Below, one piece after another: positions 32,998 to 43,552 of a stretch of 64,000 nt of DNA (its first letter is position 1; every line of letters starts with the position of its first letter). The DNA lies in contig CAIXED010000061.1 of the NCBI GenBank assembly GCA_903918375.1, forward strand, positions 39,226 through 103,225. The letters run 5' to 3'. Source of the DNA: an uncultured Pseudomonadota bacterium. Its GTDB lineage: Bacteria > Pseudomonadota > Gammaproteobacteria > Methylococcales > Methylomonadaceae. The notes beneath the pieces are model-generated. The model did no database searches, was not told where the DNA came from, and saw nothing but the letters and a program-made list of their open reading frames with translations. Made by a program: the position numbers and the translations under genes.

Positions 32998-34290
32998 CTA
33001 CAGCAATAAGCGACGAATATCGCCGAGATAGCTCTTCAAGGCTTCCATAAACCGCGCACCTTCAGCACCATCAATCACACGATGATCGTAGCTAATATCT
33101 AAAGGCAACATCAATTTAGGATCAAAACCCGTGCCGTTCCAAACCGGCTGCATTTTGGCGCGAGTCACGCCTAAAATCGCCACTTCAGGGGCATTCACAA
33201 TTGGGGTAAAGGCAGTTCCACCAATCCCGCCCAAGCTGGAAATGGTCATACAACCGCCTTGCATATCGGCTGGTTTTAACTTGCCTTGTCTTGCCAATTC
33301 GCTCTTTTCGGCTAATTCAGCTGACAATTGGAAAATGCCTTTTTTATCAACATCGCGAATTACAGGCACAACCAAGCCATTCGGGGTATCCACCGCAATG
33401 CCGATATGGAAGTATTTTTTGTAAATTAGTTTCTCGCCATCGGCTGACAATGAGCTGTTGAAAGCAGGGTATTTTTGCATCGCTGCAACCAACGCTTTCA
33501 TGATGAAGATCAAACCGGTGACTTTAACCGCATCTTTCGCTAAGCCAGCGTTCACCGCTTTACGGAAATCTTCCATCGCGCCAATATCAACTTCATCGTG
33601 ATAAGTGACTAATGGCAAATTCAACCAAACCCGGGTTAAATTTTGACCAGTTAAGCGTTTGATTTTGCTTAATTGTTTTTCTTCGACTTCACCAAATTGA
33701 GTGAAATCGACAGCCGGAATTGATGGAATACCAGAACCAGTTGCTGTAGCAGGGGAGGCCATCACTTGTTTAACGAAGTTTTTGACATCGTCTTTTAAAT
33801 AACGGCCTTTAGGGCCACTGCCAGCTGGGATTTTGCTTAAATCAACCCCTAATTCACGCGCAAATAAACGCACACTCGGCGTTGCATGAGGTTTTTGGCC
33901 ATTGTTATTAACAACCACTGCAGCAACCTGTGCCGGTGCTACCGCTGGTTTAGCTGCCTCAACTTTCGGTGCTTCTACAACAGGAGCAGGTTCAGCAACA
34001 GGGGCCGGAGCTGCTGCTGGCTCTGCAACCGCAGCTGCTGGTGCCGCATCACCGACTTCCAAAGTAGCAATCAAAGTACCTTCGGTGACTTTATCGCCAA
34101 CTTTGATATGCACCTGGGTAATTTTACCGGCCGCACTAGAGGGTAAATCCATCGTCGCTTTGTCGGTTTCCATCACAGCCAAAGTTTGCTCAACTGCAAC
34201 TTGGTCGCCAACGTTAACTAAGACTTCGATAATGTCGATATCAGCGACATTGCCCAAATCTGGGACTTTAATTTCGATTACAGAACTCAT
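32998..34290 (-). CDS. aceF: Pyruvate dehydrogenase E2 with one lipoyl domain
   Basis: METDKATMDLPSS lipoyl motif, Ala/Pro linker, PSVRLFARELGVDL, DISYDHRVIDGAEGARF. Confidence 0.97.
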   Translation of the reverse strand: MSSVIEIKVPDLGNVADIDIIEVLVNVGDQVAVEQTLAVMETDKATMDLPSSAAGKITQVHIKVGDKVTEGTLIATLEVGDAAPAAAVAEPAAAPAPVAEPAPVVEAPKVEAAKPAVAPAQVAAVVVNNNGQKPHATPSVRLFARELGVDLSKIPAGSGPKGRYLKDDVKNFVKQVMASPATATGSGIPSIPAVDFTQFGEVEEKQLSKIKRLTGQNLTRVWLNLPLVTYHDEVDIGAMEDFRKAVNAGLAKDAVKVTGLIFIMKALVAAMQKYPAFNSSLSADGEKLIYKKYFHIGIAVDTPNGLVVPVIRDVDKKGIFQLSAELAEKSELARQGKLKPADMQGGCMTISSLGGIGGTAFTPIVNAPEVAILGVTRAKMQPVWNGTGFDPKLMLPLDISYDHRVIDGAEGARFMEALKSYLGDIRRLLL

Positions 34291-34303
34291 TTCGCAGCTT
34301 CCG

Positions 34304-36982
34304 TTAAATCAACCAAGGTGCGGTTGTTTCTGGGTTGATGTTGTATTTAGCAATCGCCACTTCGACTTTTGCCGCATCAAATTCACCGCTTAATACCAAG
34401 CTATGCAAGGCTGCCACAGTGACATGGTAACGATCGACTTCAAAGAAGCTACGCAATTTAGCGCGGGTATCGGAACGACCGAAACCATCAGTACCTAATA
34501 CGGTATAAGACTGTTTGATGTAAGGACGAATCTGTTCAGCAAAAGCACGCATATAGTCGGTTGCGGCAATCACAGGGCCTTTGGTATCGGCTAGGCAACG
34601 CTCAACATGGGAAATACGAGCGGTTTCGGTTGGATGTAAACGATTCCAACGCTCACAGCTTTGGCCGTCACGACCTAGCTCGGTAAAGCTTGGGCAGCTC
34701 CACAAATCGGCATCAACACCCCAATCATCACGCAACAATTTCGCAGCTTCGATGACTTCGATAAAGATGGTGCCAGAACCCAACAATTGAACTCTTGGTT
34801 TTTTGCTGTTCGGGCCTTTTTTGAACAAATACATACCTTTCAGAATGTCGTCATTGACGCCTTCTGGGGTTGCAGGTTGTTCGTAGTTTTCATTCATCAG
34901 AGTGATGTAATAGAAAATATCTTCCTGCTCAACATACATGCGGCGTAAACCGTCATGGATAATAACCGCTAATTCACCTGCAAAAGTTGGATCGTAGGAA
35001 TAGCAGTTTGGCACGGTTGCTGACATCAAATGGCTATGACCATCTTCATGTTGCAAACCTTCGCCATTCAATGTGGTTCTGCCGGCTGTACCGCCCAACA
35101 AGAAGCCGCGAGTACGTTGATCAGCCGCAGCCCAAATCAAATCACCAACCCGTTGGAAACCAAACATTGAGTAATAGATGAAGAACGGAATCATCGGTAC
35201 GCCGTGTGTTGAATAGGCTGTACCAGCGGCAATCCAGTCACACAAACCACCTGCTTCGTTAATCCCTTCTTGTAAAACCTGACCGTGCTTGTCTTCTTTG
35301 TAGAACATCAACTGTTCAGCGTCTTGCGGGGTATAAAGCTGACCGACTTGCGACCAGATACCCAGCTGTCTGAACATGCCTTCCATACCAAAAGTACGCG
35401 ATTCATCAGGCACAATCGGCACAATGCGTTTACCGATTTGTTTGTCTTTAACCAGAATGTTCAAAATCCGCACGAACGCCATGGTGGTGGAGATTTCATG
35501 ACCTTCGCCAGTGCCTTCCAACATCGCTTTAAACGCTGTCAAAGCAGGGATTTCTAATGGGTAAGACTTAGCGCGTCTGGCTGGCAAATAACCACCCAAA
35601 TCAACACGACGCTGACGCATGTATTTCAATTCTTCTGAATCTTCTGGGAAACGAATATAAGGCAAGTTAACCAATTCTTCGTCAGTCACAGGCAACTGAT
35701 AACGATCACGAATCAATTTGATTGATTCCATGCTCATTTTTTTCTGTTGGTGACTGGTGTTTTGCGCTTGGCCGGAATCGCCCATGCCGTAACCTTTAAT
35801 GGTTTTCGCCAAAACTACGGTCGGTTGATTTTTATGATTTACCGCTGCATTAAACGCCGCAAAAACTTTAATCGGGTCATGGCCGCCACGGTTCAATTCC
35901 CAAATATCACGGTCGGTATAGTCTTTAACTAACTCTTGCAACTCAGGGGTATTAAAGAAATGCTCGCGAACATACGCGCCATCTTTAGATTTGAAAGTTT
36001 GATAATCACCGTCAACGCATTCCATCATACGCTTAACGACCAAGCCGTTTTTATCACGAGCTAACAGTGCATCCCAACGACGACCCCAAATCACTTTGAT
36101 GACGTTCCAGTTAGCACCGCGGAAGTTGCCTTCTAATTCTTGAATGATTTTGCCGTTACCGCGAACAGGGCCATCTAAACGCTGTAAGTTGCAGTTAACC
36201 ACGAAAATCAGATTATCTAATTTCTCACGACCGGCCATACCAATCGCGCCCAAGGTTTCTGGCTCATCGGTTTCACCGTCACCCAAAAACGCCCAAACTT
36301 TACGGCCATCGGTATTAGCGAAGCCACGATCTTGCATATAACGCATGAAACGGGCTTGGTAAATCGCCATGATTGGGCCTAAACCCATAGAAACGGTTGG
36401 GAACTGCCAGAAATCAGGCATCAACCAAGGATGCGGATAAGACGATAAGCCTTTACCACCCACTTCTTGGCGGAAGCTATCCATTTGATCATCGCTCAAA
36501 CGGCCTAATAAAAAGGCGTGAGCATAAATACCTGGCGAAGAATGGCCTTGCGAGAAAATTAAATCGCCACCGTGTTTTTCAGAAGGGGCGCTCCAGAAAT
36601 GATTTTGACCAACATCGTACAAAGTAACCGCAGAGGCGAAACTGGCGATGTGGCCACCAACGTTGGTGTATTTATTCGCACGCAACACCATCATCATGGC
36701 ATTCCAGCGTACATAAGAGCGAACGGTGCGTTCCAAATCGGTATTGCCAGGGAATTTTGGCTGTTTATCGATGGTAACGCTATTGACGTAAGGGGTGGTG
36801 GCACTGAAAGGAATGTCTAAGCCAGATTGTCTGGCAGTGCTCACTAACTTTTCAATCAGAAAGCTAGCGCGATCGCTGCCTTCTTTTTCGATAACCGATT
36901 CGAGTGCTTCCATCCACTCGCGGGTTTCTTCAGGGTCAATATCGTGTAATCCGTTAACGTCGGTGTTTAAGCTGTTATTCAT
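34304..36982 (-). CDS. aceE: Pyruvate dehydrogenase E1 component (homodimeric)
   Basis: 892 aa; DIDPEETREWMEAL, GDGETDEPETLGAI, NCNLQRLDGPVRGNGKIIQELE. Confidence 0.98.
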   Translation of the reverse strand: MNNSLNTDVNGLHDIDPEETREWMEALESVIEKEGSDRASFLIEKLVSTARQSGLDIPFSATTPYVNSVTIDKQPKFPGNTDLERTVRSYVRWNAMMMVLRANKYTNVGGHIASFASAVTLYDVGQNHFWSAPSEKHGGDLIFSQGHSSPGIYAHAFLLGRLSDDQMDSFRQEVGGKGLSSYPHPWLMPDFWQFPTVSMGLGPIMAIYQARFMRYMQDRGFANTDGRKVWAFLGDGETDEPETLGAIGMAGREKLDNLIFVVNCNLQRLDGPVRGNGKIIQELEGNFRGANWNVIKVIWGRRWDALLARDKNGLVVKRMMECVDGDYQTFKSKDGAYVREHFFNTPELQELVKDYTDRDIWELNRGGHDPIKVFAAFNAAVNHKNQPTVVLAKTIKGYGMGDSGQAQNTSHQQKKMSMESIKLIRDRYQLPVTDEELVNLPYIRFPEDSEELKYMRQRRVDLGGYLPARRAKSYPLEIPALTAFKAMLEGTGEGHEISTTMAFVRILNILVKDKQIGKRIVPIVPDESRTFGMEGMFRQLGIWSQVGQLYTPQDAEQLMFYKEDKHGQVLQEGINEAGGLCDWIAAGTAYSTHGVPMIPFFIYYSMFGFQRVGDLIWAAADQRTRGFLLGGTAGRTTLNGEGLQHEDGHSHLMSATVPNCYSYDPTFAGELAVIIHDGLRRMYVEQEDIFYYITLMNENYEQPATPEGVNDDILKGMYLFKKGPNSKKPRVQLLGSGTIFIEVIEAAKLLRDDWGVDADLWSCPSFTELGRDGQSCERWNRLHPTETARISHVERCLADTKGPVIAATDYMRAFAEQIRPYIKQSYTVLGTDGFGRSDTRAKLRSFFEVDRYHVTVAALHSLVLSGEFDAAKVEVAIAKYNINPETTAPWLI

Positions 36983-37111
36983 TACGAGGCCTGGGAAAAA
37001 TCGTTGGACTATCCCTAAAAAGGATACCCGAAAAGCCCGCTTTCAGCATGTTTTTTTCCGTTTTACACCGCTTTCATTAAGTAACAATCACCAATTGATT
37101 GATCAACAACG

Positions 37112-38707
37112 CTACGAACTGCAAGACAACATCGAACATCCCGCCCGCTGTTTAGCCCAATCAGGACGTTTTTCAGCAAATTGTTGCTTGCCTTGCTGTT
37201 CATCATAAGGCCGCCGCAATACCTCTAATAATTCACCCACACCACTAAAATCGCCTTGCTCAGCTTTATCAATCGCCTGTTGTGCTAAATAGTTTCGTAA
37301 TACAAATTTCGGATTGACCGCATTCATTGCCGCCCGTCGCTGTTGATTAGGTCGAGCATCGACTTTAAGCCGCTGTAGATAATCACTGAGCCAAGATTCA
37401 GCCATTTTTTTGACCTCATCATTTAGCGGTGCATAGCTACTGGCGTGCAAAAGCGTCTGAAAACTTGCCTCAGCATCATTCAAATCCAAATCAGCTAAAC
37501 CGCGATAAAACAACGTCATATCGGTTTCAGCCGCTTTTAACAGACTCAACAAATCCGCCACCAAGCTATCGTCAGTTTGAGGATTAAAACTCAGCAAACC
37601 CAATTTATTGGCCATATTGGTCTGCCACGCTTGCTCAAACTGTTTGCTATAAACCTGCAACGCCTGCTGCAAAGGCTCGACTTGCTCAATCAAAGGATAA
37701 ATCGCATTCGCCAATTGCACTAAATTCCAATAAGCAATCTGCGGTTGATTGCCAAAACGATAGCGGCGACCATTGGCATCGGTGGTGTTGGGCGTCCAAT
37801 CAGGATCATAATTTTCCAACCAGCCATACGGGCCATAATCAATGGTTAAGCCCAAAATCGACATATTGTCAGTATTCATCACCCCATGCACGAAGCCAAC
37901 ACGCTGCCAATGAGCGACCATTTCTGCGGTTTTGCGACAAACATCTTCAAACCACTGGCCATAAACCTCAATTGACGGTTCACCCAAGTGCGGAAAGTCG
38001 TTGCGTATCGTGAAATCAACCAAGGTTTTTAAAGTTGCCAAATCTTGTCGCGAACTAAAAATCTGAAAACTACCAAAACGCACAAACGATGGCGCAACCC
38101 GACAAACTACCGCACCCGGCTCCAACTGCGGATTACCGTCATAAAACATATCCCGCAACACCTGTTCACCGGTCAACACCAAACTTAAAGCCCGAGTGGT
38201 CGGCACACCTAAATGATGCATCGCCTCGCTACACAAAAATTCCCGCACCGAGGAACGCAATACCGCCAAACCATCAGCACCCCGAGAATAGGGCGTTGCA
38301 CCCGCGCCCTTTAACTGCAAAGCCAAACGCTGACCATGTTGACCAAGCACCTCGCCCAAATTAATCGCTCGCCCATCGCCTAATTGCCCAGCCCATTGCC
38401 CAAACTGATGACCGCCGTAACACATGGCATAAGGCTGCATCCCTTTTGCCAAACGATTGCCGACAAACACCTGCTGAAAATCATCCGATTCACAAACCTC
38501 GCTCGACAGCCCCAATTGCTCGGCGACTTCCTGCGAATAAGCGACTAACTGCGGTGCTTTTACTAGCGTTGGCGATACCAATGAATAACAAGCCTTATAA
38601 ACTTGCCGACGATAATTTTCGGTTTCTTTATCAGCGGGTAATTGCTGGATAAATCGATTATCAAAATGCAATTGTTCGAGAGAATGAATACTAGGCATGG
38701 ATGACAT
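37112..38707 (-). CDS. selO: SelO/YdiU family protein adenylyltransferase
   Basis: GGHQFGQWAGQLGDGRAINLGE, LQLKGAGATPYSRGADG; C-terminal CSS. Confidence 0.96.
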   Translation of the reverse strand: MSSMPSIHSLEQLHFDNRFIQQLPADKETENYRRQVYKACYSLVSPTLVKAPQLVAYSQEVAEQLGLSSEVCESDDFQQVFVGNRLAKGMQPYAMCYGGHQFGQWAGQLGDGRAINLGEVLGQHGQRLALQLKGAGATPYSRGADGLAVLRSSVREFLCSEAMHHLGVPTTRALSLVLTGEQVLRDMFYDGNPQLEPGAVVCRVAPSFVRFGSFQIFSSRQDLATLKTLVDFTIRNDFPHLGEPSIEVYGQWFEDVCRKTAEMVAHWQRVGFVHGVMNTDNMSILGLTIDYGPYGWLENYDPDWTPNTTDANGRRYRFGNQPQIAYWNLVQLANAIYPLIEQVEPLQQALQVYSKQFEQAWQTNMANKLGLLSFNPQTDDSLVADLLSLLKAAETDMTLFYRGLADLDLNDAEASFQTLLHASSYAPLNDEVKKMAESWLSDYLQRLKVDARPNQQRRAAMNAVNPKFVLRNYLAQQAIDKAEQGDFSGVGELLEVLRRPYDEQQGKQQFAEKRPDWAKQRAGCSMLSCSS

Positions 38708-38796
38708 AAAATCAGGTTTGGATTAGTGCTTATAAGCGGCTAAGATAGCTAACTTTAAGCAACTATGTCACAAACAATTTCCCAACAGGTTTATCA

Positions 38797-39141
38797 ATGA
38801 AAAAATCGATTACTCAATCTGCCTTAAAAGCAACAAAACTCAGTGCATTTTTGCTATTTGGCAGTATCGCTGCCAGCCAATTAACTGGCTGTTTCACCGT
38901 TGGACAAGAATTTGCCGCTCATCGCGTTACAGAAATCAAAATCGGCCAAACCAAACGCCAAGATATTAGCGAATTATTTGGCACTCCTTGGCGCACAGGA
39001 ATAGAAGACGGCCGCCCAACATGGACTTACGGCATTTACAAATACGCATTATTTGGCGGCAACGACTCACAAGATTTATTGATTCGTTTCGACCCACAAG
39101 GCGTAGTTCGTTCTTATACTTTTAACTCAACTCGTAAATAA
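38797..39141 (+). CDS. BamE/SmpA-OmlA-like lipoprotein
   Basis: Lipobox LTGC; IKIGQTKRQDISELFGTPWRTGIEDGRPTWTYG. Confidence 0.7.
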   Translation: MKKSITQSALKATKLSAFLLFGSIAASQLTGCFTVGQEFAAHRVTEIKIGQTKRQDISELFGTPWRTGIEDGRPTWTYGIYKYALFGGNDSQDLLIRFDPQGVVRSYTFNSTRK

Positions 39142-39149
39142 CAGACGAT

Positions 39150-40007
39150 TTGCCTGTTGTGCGTTCAACGCTATTCATTTCGCTGTTACTGGTTAGCTAC
39201 ACCGTAACAGCGAAAACACCACCAGAAAATCCAGTCCAACCTAAACAAGTTTTATTGCTGCAAACTGGCGATAAAACCCGACCCGAATTTTTCGTTCGCA
39301 ATCTTTATCCTTGTCCACTGGAAGTCGCGATTGATTGGGGCAAACACGATAATGTCACCGCCAACCCAGACCTACCTAATCGCTTTGTCGTCGCAAGCGG
39401 CGATTCGCCAGCCTTATTTAAAGTCAGCCCCGATCACCCCCGCAAAAGCACCCAATTCAGCCTGAGCTATCGCTATATTTTTGGCAGACCATTAACCGAT
39501 TATCAAAGCAGTTATCGTTACCAACCACCCATCCCACCTAAAGCCAGATTTCGCATTTCCCAAGCCTTCGATGGCAAATTCAGCCATACCGATGCCCAAA
39601 ATCGCTATGCCGTGGATATATCCATGCCTTTAGATACGCCAGTTTATGCCGCACGAGCTGGGATTGTGATTGATGTCAAAGACAGCTACAGCGATCACGG
39701 CAAACAAACCGAACTCGCCAGCAAAGCCAACAGCATTCGCATTTTGCATGATGACAGCTCTATGGCGGTCTATGCCCATTTGGCGCTTGAAAAAGCCCAA
39801 GTTAAAGCGGGTATGTCGGTCGCAGCGGGACAATTGATCGCTTATTCCGGTAACACCGGCTACAGCTCCGGCCCACATTTACATTTTGCGGTACAGATTA
39901 ATCAAGGGATGGAGTTGGTATCGGTGCCGTTTGAGTTTACGGATGGGGAGCAGAAGGGGGGTGAGCCGAAATTTGGGGAATGGTTGGTAGGATACGAGAA
40001 TCATTAA
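39150..40007 (+). CDS. M23 family metallopeptidase, exported (TTG start)
   Basis: RYAVDISMPLDTPVYAARAGIV, HDDSSMAVYAHL, GYSSGPHLHFAVQ. Confidence 0.88.
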   Translation: MPVVRSTLFISLLLVSYTVTAKTPPENPVQPKQVLLLQTGDKTRPEFFVRNLYPCPLEVAIDWGKHDNVTANPDLPNRFVVASGDSPALFKVSPDHPRKSTQFSLSYRYIFGRPLTDYQSSYRYQPPIPPKARFRISQAFDGKFSHTDAQNRYAVDISMPLDTPVYAARAGIVIDVKDSYSDHGKQTELASKANSIRILHDDSSMAVYAHLALEKAQVKAGMSVAAGQLIAYSGNTGYSSGPHLHFAVQINQGMELVSVPFEFTDGEQKGGEPKFGEWLVGYENH

Positions 40008-40160
40008 TGGATCAAAAGCCAAAGTAAGACTTTTAAAAGTTTTTAAAAATTATTTTTTAGTTTACACTTACCACATCCAGCCCTTAGCAGTAAGCCTATC
40101 GAATAATCCATGATATGCCGACCCTCTGGGCTTTTTTTTGCCTTTTGTTTAATATCAAAC

Positions 40161-40832
40161 ATGAAAACCGTCATCCTGATTGATGGAGCGTTCTTTATAA
40201 AACGCTTCCGAAAATTCAATCCTTTGCACGCGACTGATGCTAAAAGAGCCGCCCAACTTGCTTGTCGATTTGCGTTACTTCATTTACGAGAAAAAAGTCG
40301 CAACAACAGCAAACATGATAACGAACTCTATCGGATATTTTTCTACGACTGCCCACCGCTAGAAAAGAAAATGCACAATCCGATTGATAAAAAATGTGTC
40401 GATTTTTCAAAGTCAGATGAAGCCTTGTTTAGGCATGAATTACATAATGAATTGCGAAAAAAGCGCAAAGTTGCTTTACGACTTGGCCGCATTGCGCCTG
40501 ATGTGGCATGGGGTTTTAAACCAGCAATCACCGAAAAACTTCTAAAAGGACAATTGACCATAGCCGAGTTAACACCTGACGATGTTGTACCGAACTTTAG
40601 ACAAAAAGGCGTTGATATGCGAATTGGTTTAGATATTACATCGATCGCCCTTAAAAAACAGGCTGAGCGAATTGTCTTAATCTCTGGCGATTCTGATTTT
40701 GTACCTGCAGCAAAGTTTGCTCGAAGGGAAGGGATTGATTTTATTTTGGACCCGATGTGGCAAAGTATTCCTAGCGATTTATTTGAGCATATCGATGGTT
40801 TGAGATCGACATGTCCTCACCCTAAAAAATAG
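40161..40832 (+). CDS. NYN domain (LabA/DUF88-type) putative ribonuclease
   Basis: VILIDGAFFIKR, KGVDMRIGLDITSIA, ERIVLISGDSDFVPAAKFAR. Confidence 0.85.
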   Translation: MKTVILIDGAFFIKRFRKFNPLHATDAKRAAQLACRFALLHLREKSRNNSKHDNELYRIFFYDCPPLEKKMHNPIDKKCVDFSKSDEALFRHELHNELRKKRKVALRLGRIAPDVAWGFKPAITEKLLKGQLTIAELTPDDVVPNFRQKGVDMRIGLDITSIALKKQAERIVLISGDSDFVPAAKFARREGIDFILDPMWQSIPSDLFEHIDGLRSTCPHPKK

Positions 40833-40859
40833 CAATTACCAAAATTTCTTAACACCAAC

Positions 40860-41900
40860 TCAACAAATCCTCGGCAACTGCTCGCCAACCGGCCAATCCA
40901 CCATCCGCCGGCCGCCAAACGCGGTGGTCATTTGCACGAAACAAAGTGTGTCGGTGATGACTTCGCCAATCATCGCGGCATCTTGACCTAAAGGATGTTG
41001 GCGCATCGCATTCAGCAATCGCTCAGCCGCCGCAGCTTCGCAAATACAAACCAATTTACCTTCATTGGCGACAAATAAAGGATCAAGCCCAAGAATTTCA
41101 CAGGCGGCTTTGACTTCGGCTTTCACGGGGATTTTGGCTTCCTCAATCACCATGCCAACACCGGATTGTTGCGCTAGTTCGTTTAACACGGTCGCCAAAC
41201 CACCTCGGGTTGGATCGCGTAAACAGCGGATGGCATTGGGAGCGACTGCCAGCATATCGGCAACTAAACCATGCAAGGCTGCAGAGTCGGAAACAATCGC
41301 GGTTTCAAATTGCAGGTTTTCCCGTCCAGCCATGATGGCAATGCCATGATCGCCCAAACTGCCGCTGACTAAAATCTTACAGCCGGCTTCGGCACGTTCG
41401 GAAGAAATATCTATGTCATCAGCCACCACACCAATACCGGTAGTAGTGATAAACACGCCATCGCCTTTGCCGCGTTCAACCACTTTGGTATCGCCAGTAA
41501 TGATGGGCACACAGGCTTTATTCGAGGCTTGAGCCATACTGATAACGATTTTTTCTAAATCAGCCAGCGGTAAACCTTCTTCGAGAATAAAACCGGCAGC
41601 TAAATACAAAGGTTTGGCGCCAGACATGGCGACATCGTTGATAGTGCCGTGGACCGCTAATGAACCAATATCACCACCAGGAAAAAATAGCGGTGAAATG
41701 ACATGACCATCGGTGCTAATAACTAAGCGACCAGCAGGCGGGGTGAATAAGGCTTGGTCGTTGCGCTGATTAAGCAGCTGATTGTCGAAATGTTTGATGA
41801 ACAGGGCATCAATCAATTGCGCCATCGCTCGTCCGCCACCACCGTGGCTGAGATCGACTTTGCCGTTGATTAAATCAAGCGGGGCAGAAAAGGGATTCAC
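40860..41900 (-). CDS. hypE: Hydrogenase maturation protein HypE
   Basis: LSHGGGGRAM, DPTRGGLATVLNELA, C-terminal PRIC with terminal Cys. Confidence 0.96.
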   Translation of the reverse strand: MNPFSAPLDLINGKVDLSHGGGGRAMAQLIDALFIKHFDNQLLNQRNDQALFTPPAGRLVISTDGHVISPLFFPGGDIGSLAVHGTINDVAMSGAKPLYLAAGFILEEGLPLADLEKIVISMAQASNKACVPIITGDTKVVERGKGDGVFITTTGIGVVADDIDISSERAEAGCKILVSGSLGDHGIAIMAGRENLQFETAIVSDSAALHGLVADMLAVAPNAIRCLRDPTRGGLATVLNELAQQSGVGMVIEEAKIPVKAEVKAACEILGLDPLFVANEGKLVCICEAAAAERLLNAMRQHPLGQDAAMIGEVITDTLCFVQMTTAFGGRRMVDWPVGEQLPRIC

Positions 41901-41916
41901 GCGGGGATTTGAGAAC

Positions 41917-41945
41917 AGCCATCTTCACCGGATGTGAAGATGGCT
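41917..41945. terminator. Hairpin between phoU and hypE
   Basis: AGCCATCTTCAC...GTGAAGATGGCT. Confidence 0.65.
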
Positions 41946-41952
41946 AAATCAT

Positions 41953-42672
41953 TTAACGACTAGCGTTAACAGTTTGTTCTAATTCTTCACGGCTAAGGTG
42001 ACGAACGTCTTTGCCTTTGACCATGTAAATAACGTGCTCACAAACATTACAGCTATGGTCGCCGATACGTTCCAAAGCTCTTGCTGTCCACAACATATCC
42101 AAAGCGCGGGTGATGTTTCTTGGGTTTTCCATCATTTGGGTAATCAATTGACGGGTGATGCTGGTGTATTCACGATCAACTTTGGCATCTTGGCCGGTAA
42201 TCGCAATCACTTCGTCAATGTCAGTCCGCGCGTAAGCATCCAAAGCGCCGTTGAGCATTTCTTTAACCATTTCCAACAAATGCTCGATTTCGTAGTATTT
42301 GTCTTGGTAAAAATCCGCACCTTCTAAACGCATGGTCATTTTGGCGATTCGTGCCGCTTCATCACCAATACGCTCTAAATCGGTAATGATTTTGATGGTG
42401 GCGATTAGCATCCGTAAATCAAATGCCGCTGGCTGACGTTTCGCCATAATCTCGGTACAGTCATGGTCAATGTTTTTTTCCAAATCATTGACTAGCTGGT
42501 CTTGTTGCACCACTTTTTCGGCGCTTTCCATGTCAAAACTCATGAAGGCTTTGGTCGCCAAATCCACTTGTTGTTCGACCAAGCCACCCATCGCCAACAC
42601 TTTGTTGCGAATGTCTTCCATTTCCTCGTTGAATTGACGAGAAATGTGCTGTTTGATTTTATTGTTATCCAT
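41953..42672 (-). CDS. phoU: Phosphate signalling protein PhoU
   Basis: Tandem PhoU repeats; ALERIGDHSCNVCEHVIYMVKG; position after pstB. Confidence 0.97.
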   Translation of the reverse strand: MDNNKIKQHISRQFNEEMEDIRNKVLAMGGLVEQQVDLATKAFMSFDMESAEKVVQQDQLVNDLEKNIDHDCTEIMAKRQPAAFDLRMLIATIKIITDLERIGDEAARIAKMTMRLEGADFYQDKYYEIEHLLEMVKEMLNGALDAYARTDIDEVIAITGQDAKVDREYTSITRQLITQMMENPRNITRALDMLWTARALERIGDHSCNVCEHVIYMVKGKDVRHLSREELEQTVNASR

Positions 42673-42684
42673 CGCCTTAGCTCC

Positions 42685-43515
42685 TTAACCGTATCGACCA
42701 GTAATATAGTCTTCTGTTTGTTTTTTGGCTGGGTTGGTGAACAGCTCGCTGGTTTCACCAAACTCAATCAATTCACCCATGTACATAAAAGCGGTGTAAT
42801 CAGAAACCCGCGCCGCCTGTTGCATATTGTGGGTAACGATAACGATGGTGTATTTTTCTTTCAGTTCGTTAATCAGCTCTTCGATTTTCAAGGTTGAAAT
42901 CGGGTCTAAAGCCGAAGCCGGTTCGTCCAACAAAATCACTTCTGGCTCAATCGCGATAGCACGCGCAATCACCAAACGCTGTTGCTGACCACCTGACATC
43001 CCCAAAGCGTTGTCATTCAAACGATTTTTAACCTCTTCCCACAACGCGGCACCACGCAATGATTTTTCCACCACTTCATCGAGAATATGGCGGTCGTTAA
43101 TGCCTTGGATTCTTAAACCGTAAGCAACATTTTCATAAATGGTTTTTGGAAATGGATTTGGCTTTTGAAACACCATCCCAACTCGACGACGTAAAGCCGC
43201 AACGTTGACGGATTTGTCATAAATATCTTCGTTATCCAGCAAAATTTTGCCTTTAATCGATACACCATCCACCAAGTCATTCATGCGATTAATACAGCGC
43301 AATAAAGTCGATTTACCGCAACCACTAGGACCGATATAAGCAGTCACTTTTTTGCGAGGCATTTCCATGTTAACGCCAAACAGGGCTTGTTTTTGGCCAT
43401 AGAAAAGATCGAGATTTTCTACTTTGATACAAGTCTCAATTTGACCTTGATTTTTATCGTCTCGGTTTAAAGCACTAATGTCGATGCCGTGACTGCGTCT
43501 TTGTTCTGTTGTCAT
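42685..43515 (-). CDS. pstB: Phosphate ABC transporter ATP-binding protein
   Basis: [50 protein letters not shown]. Confidence 0.98.
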   Translation of the reverse strand: MTTEQRRSHGIDISALNRDDKNQGQIETCIKVENLDLFYGQKQALFGVNMEMPRKKVTAYIGPSGCGKSTLLRCINRMNDLVDGVSIKGKILLDNEDIYDKSVNVAALRRRVGMVFQKPNPFPKTIYENVAYGLRIQGINDRHILDEVVEKSLRGAALWEEVKNRLNDNALGMSGGQQQRLVIARAIAIEPEVILLDEPASALDPISTLKIEELINELKEKYTIVIVTHNMQQAARVSDYTAFMYMGELIEFGETSELFTNPAKKQTEDYITGRYG

Positions 43516-43552
43516 TGTCTTTGATCCAATCGTCTTGAAAGTGATTGCACTA

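Noticed and set aside
33939-34060. Repetitive Ala/Pro-coding stretch as a tandem repeat
   Set aside because: It is the flexible linker between lipoyl and catalytic domains of AceF
37112-37140. SelO C-terminal cysteines (CSMLSCSS) as an unusual feature or selenocysteine site
   Set aside because: Ending in CSS is the normal bacterial Cys form of SelO; no in-frame TGA there
38765-38785. ATGTCAC-AAAC-AATTTCC upstream of the BamE-like lipoprotein as a Pho box
   Set aside because: Only one recognisable half-site
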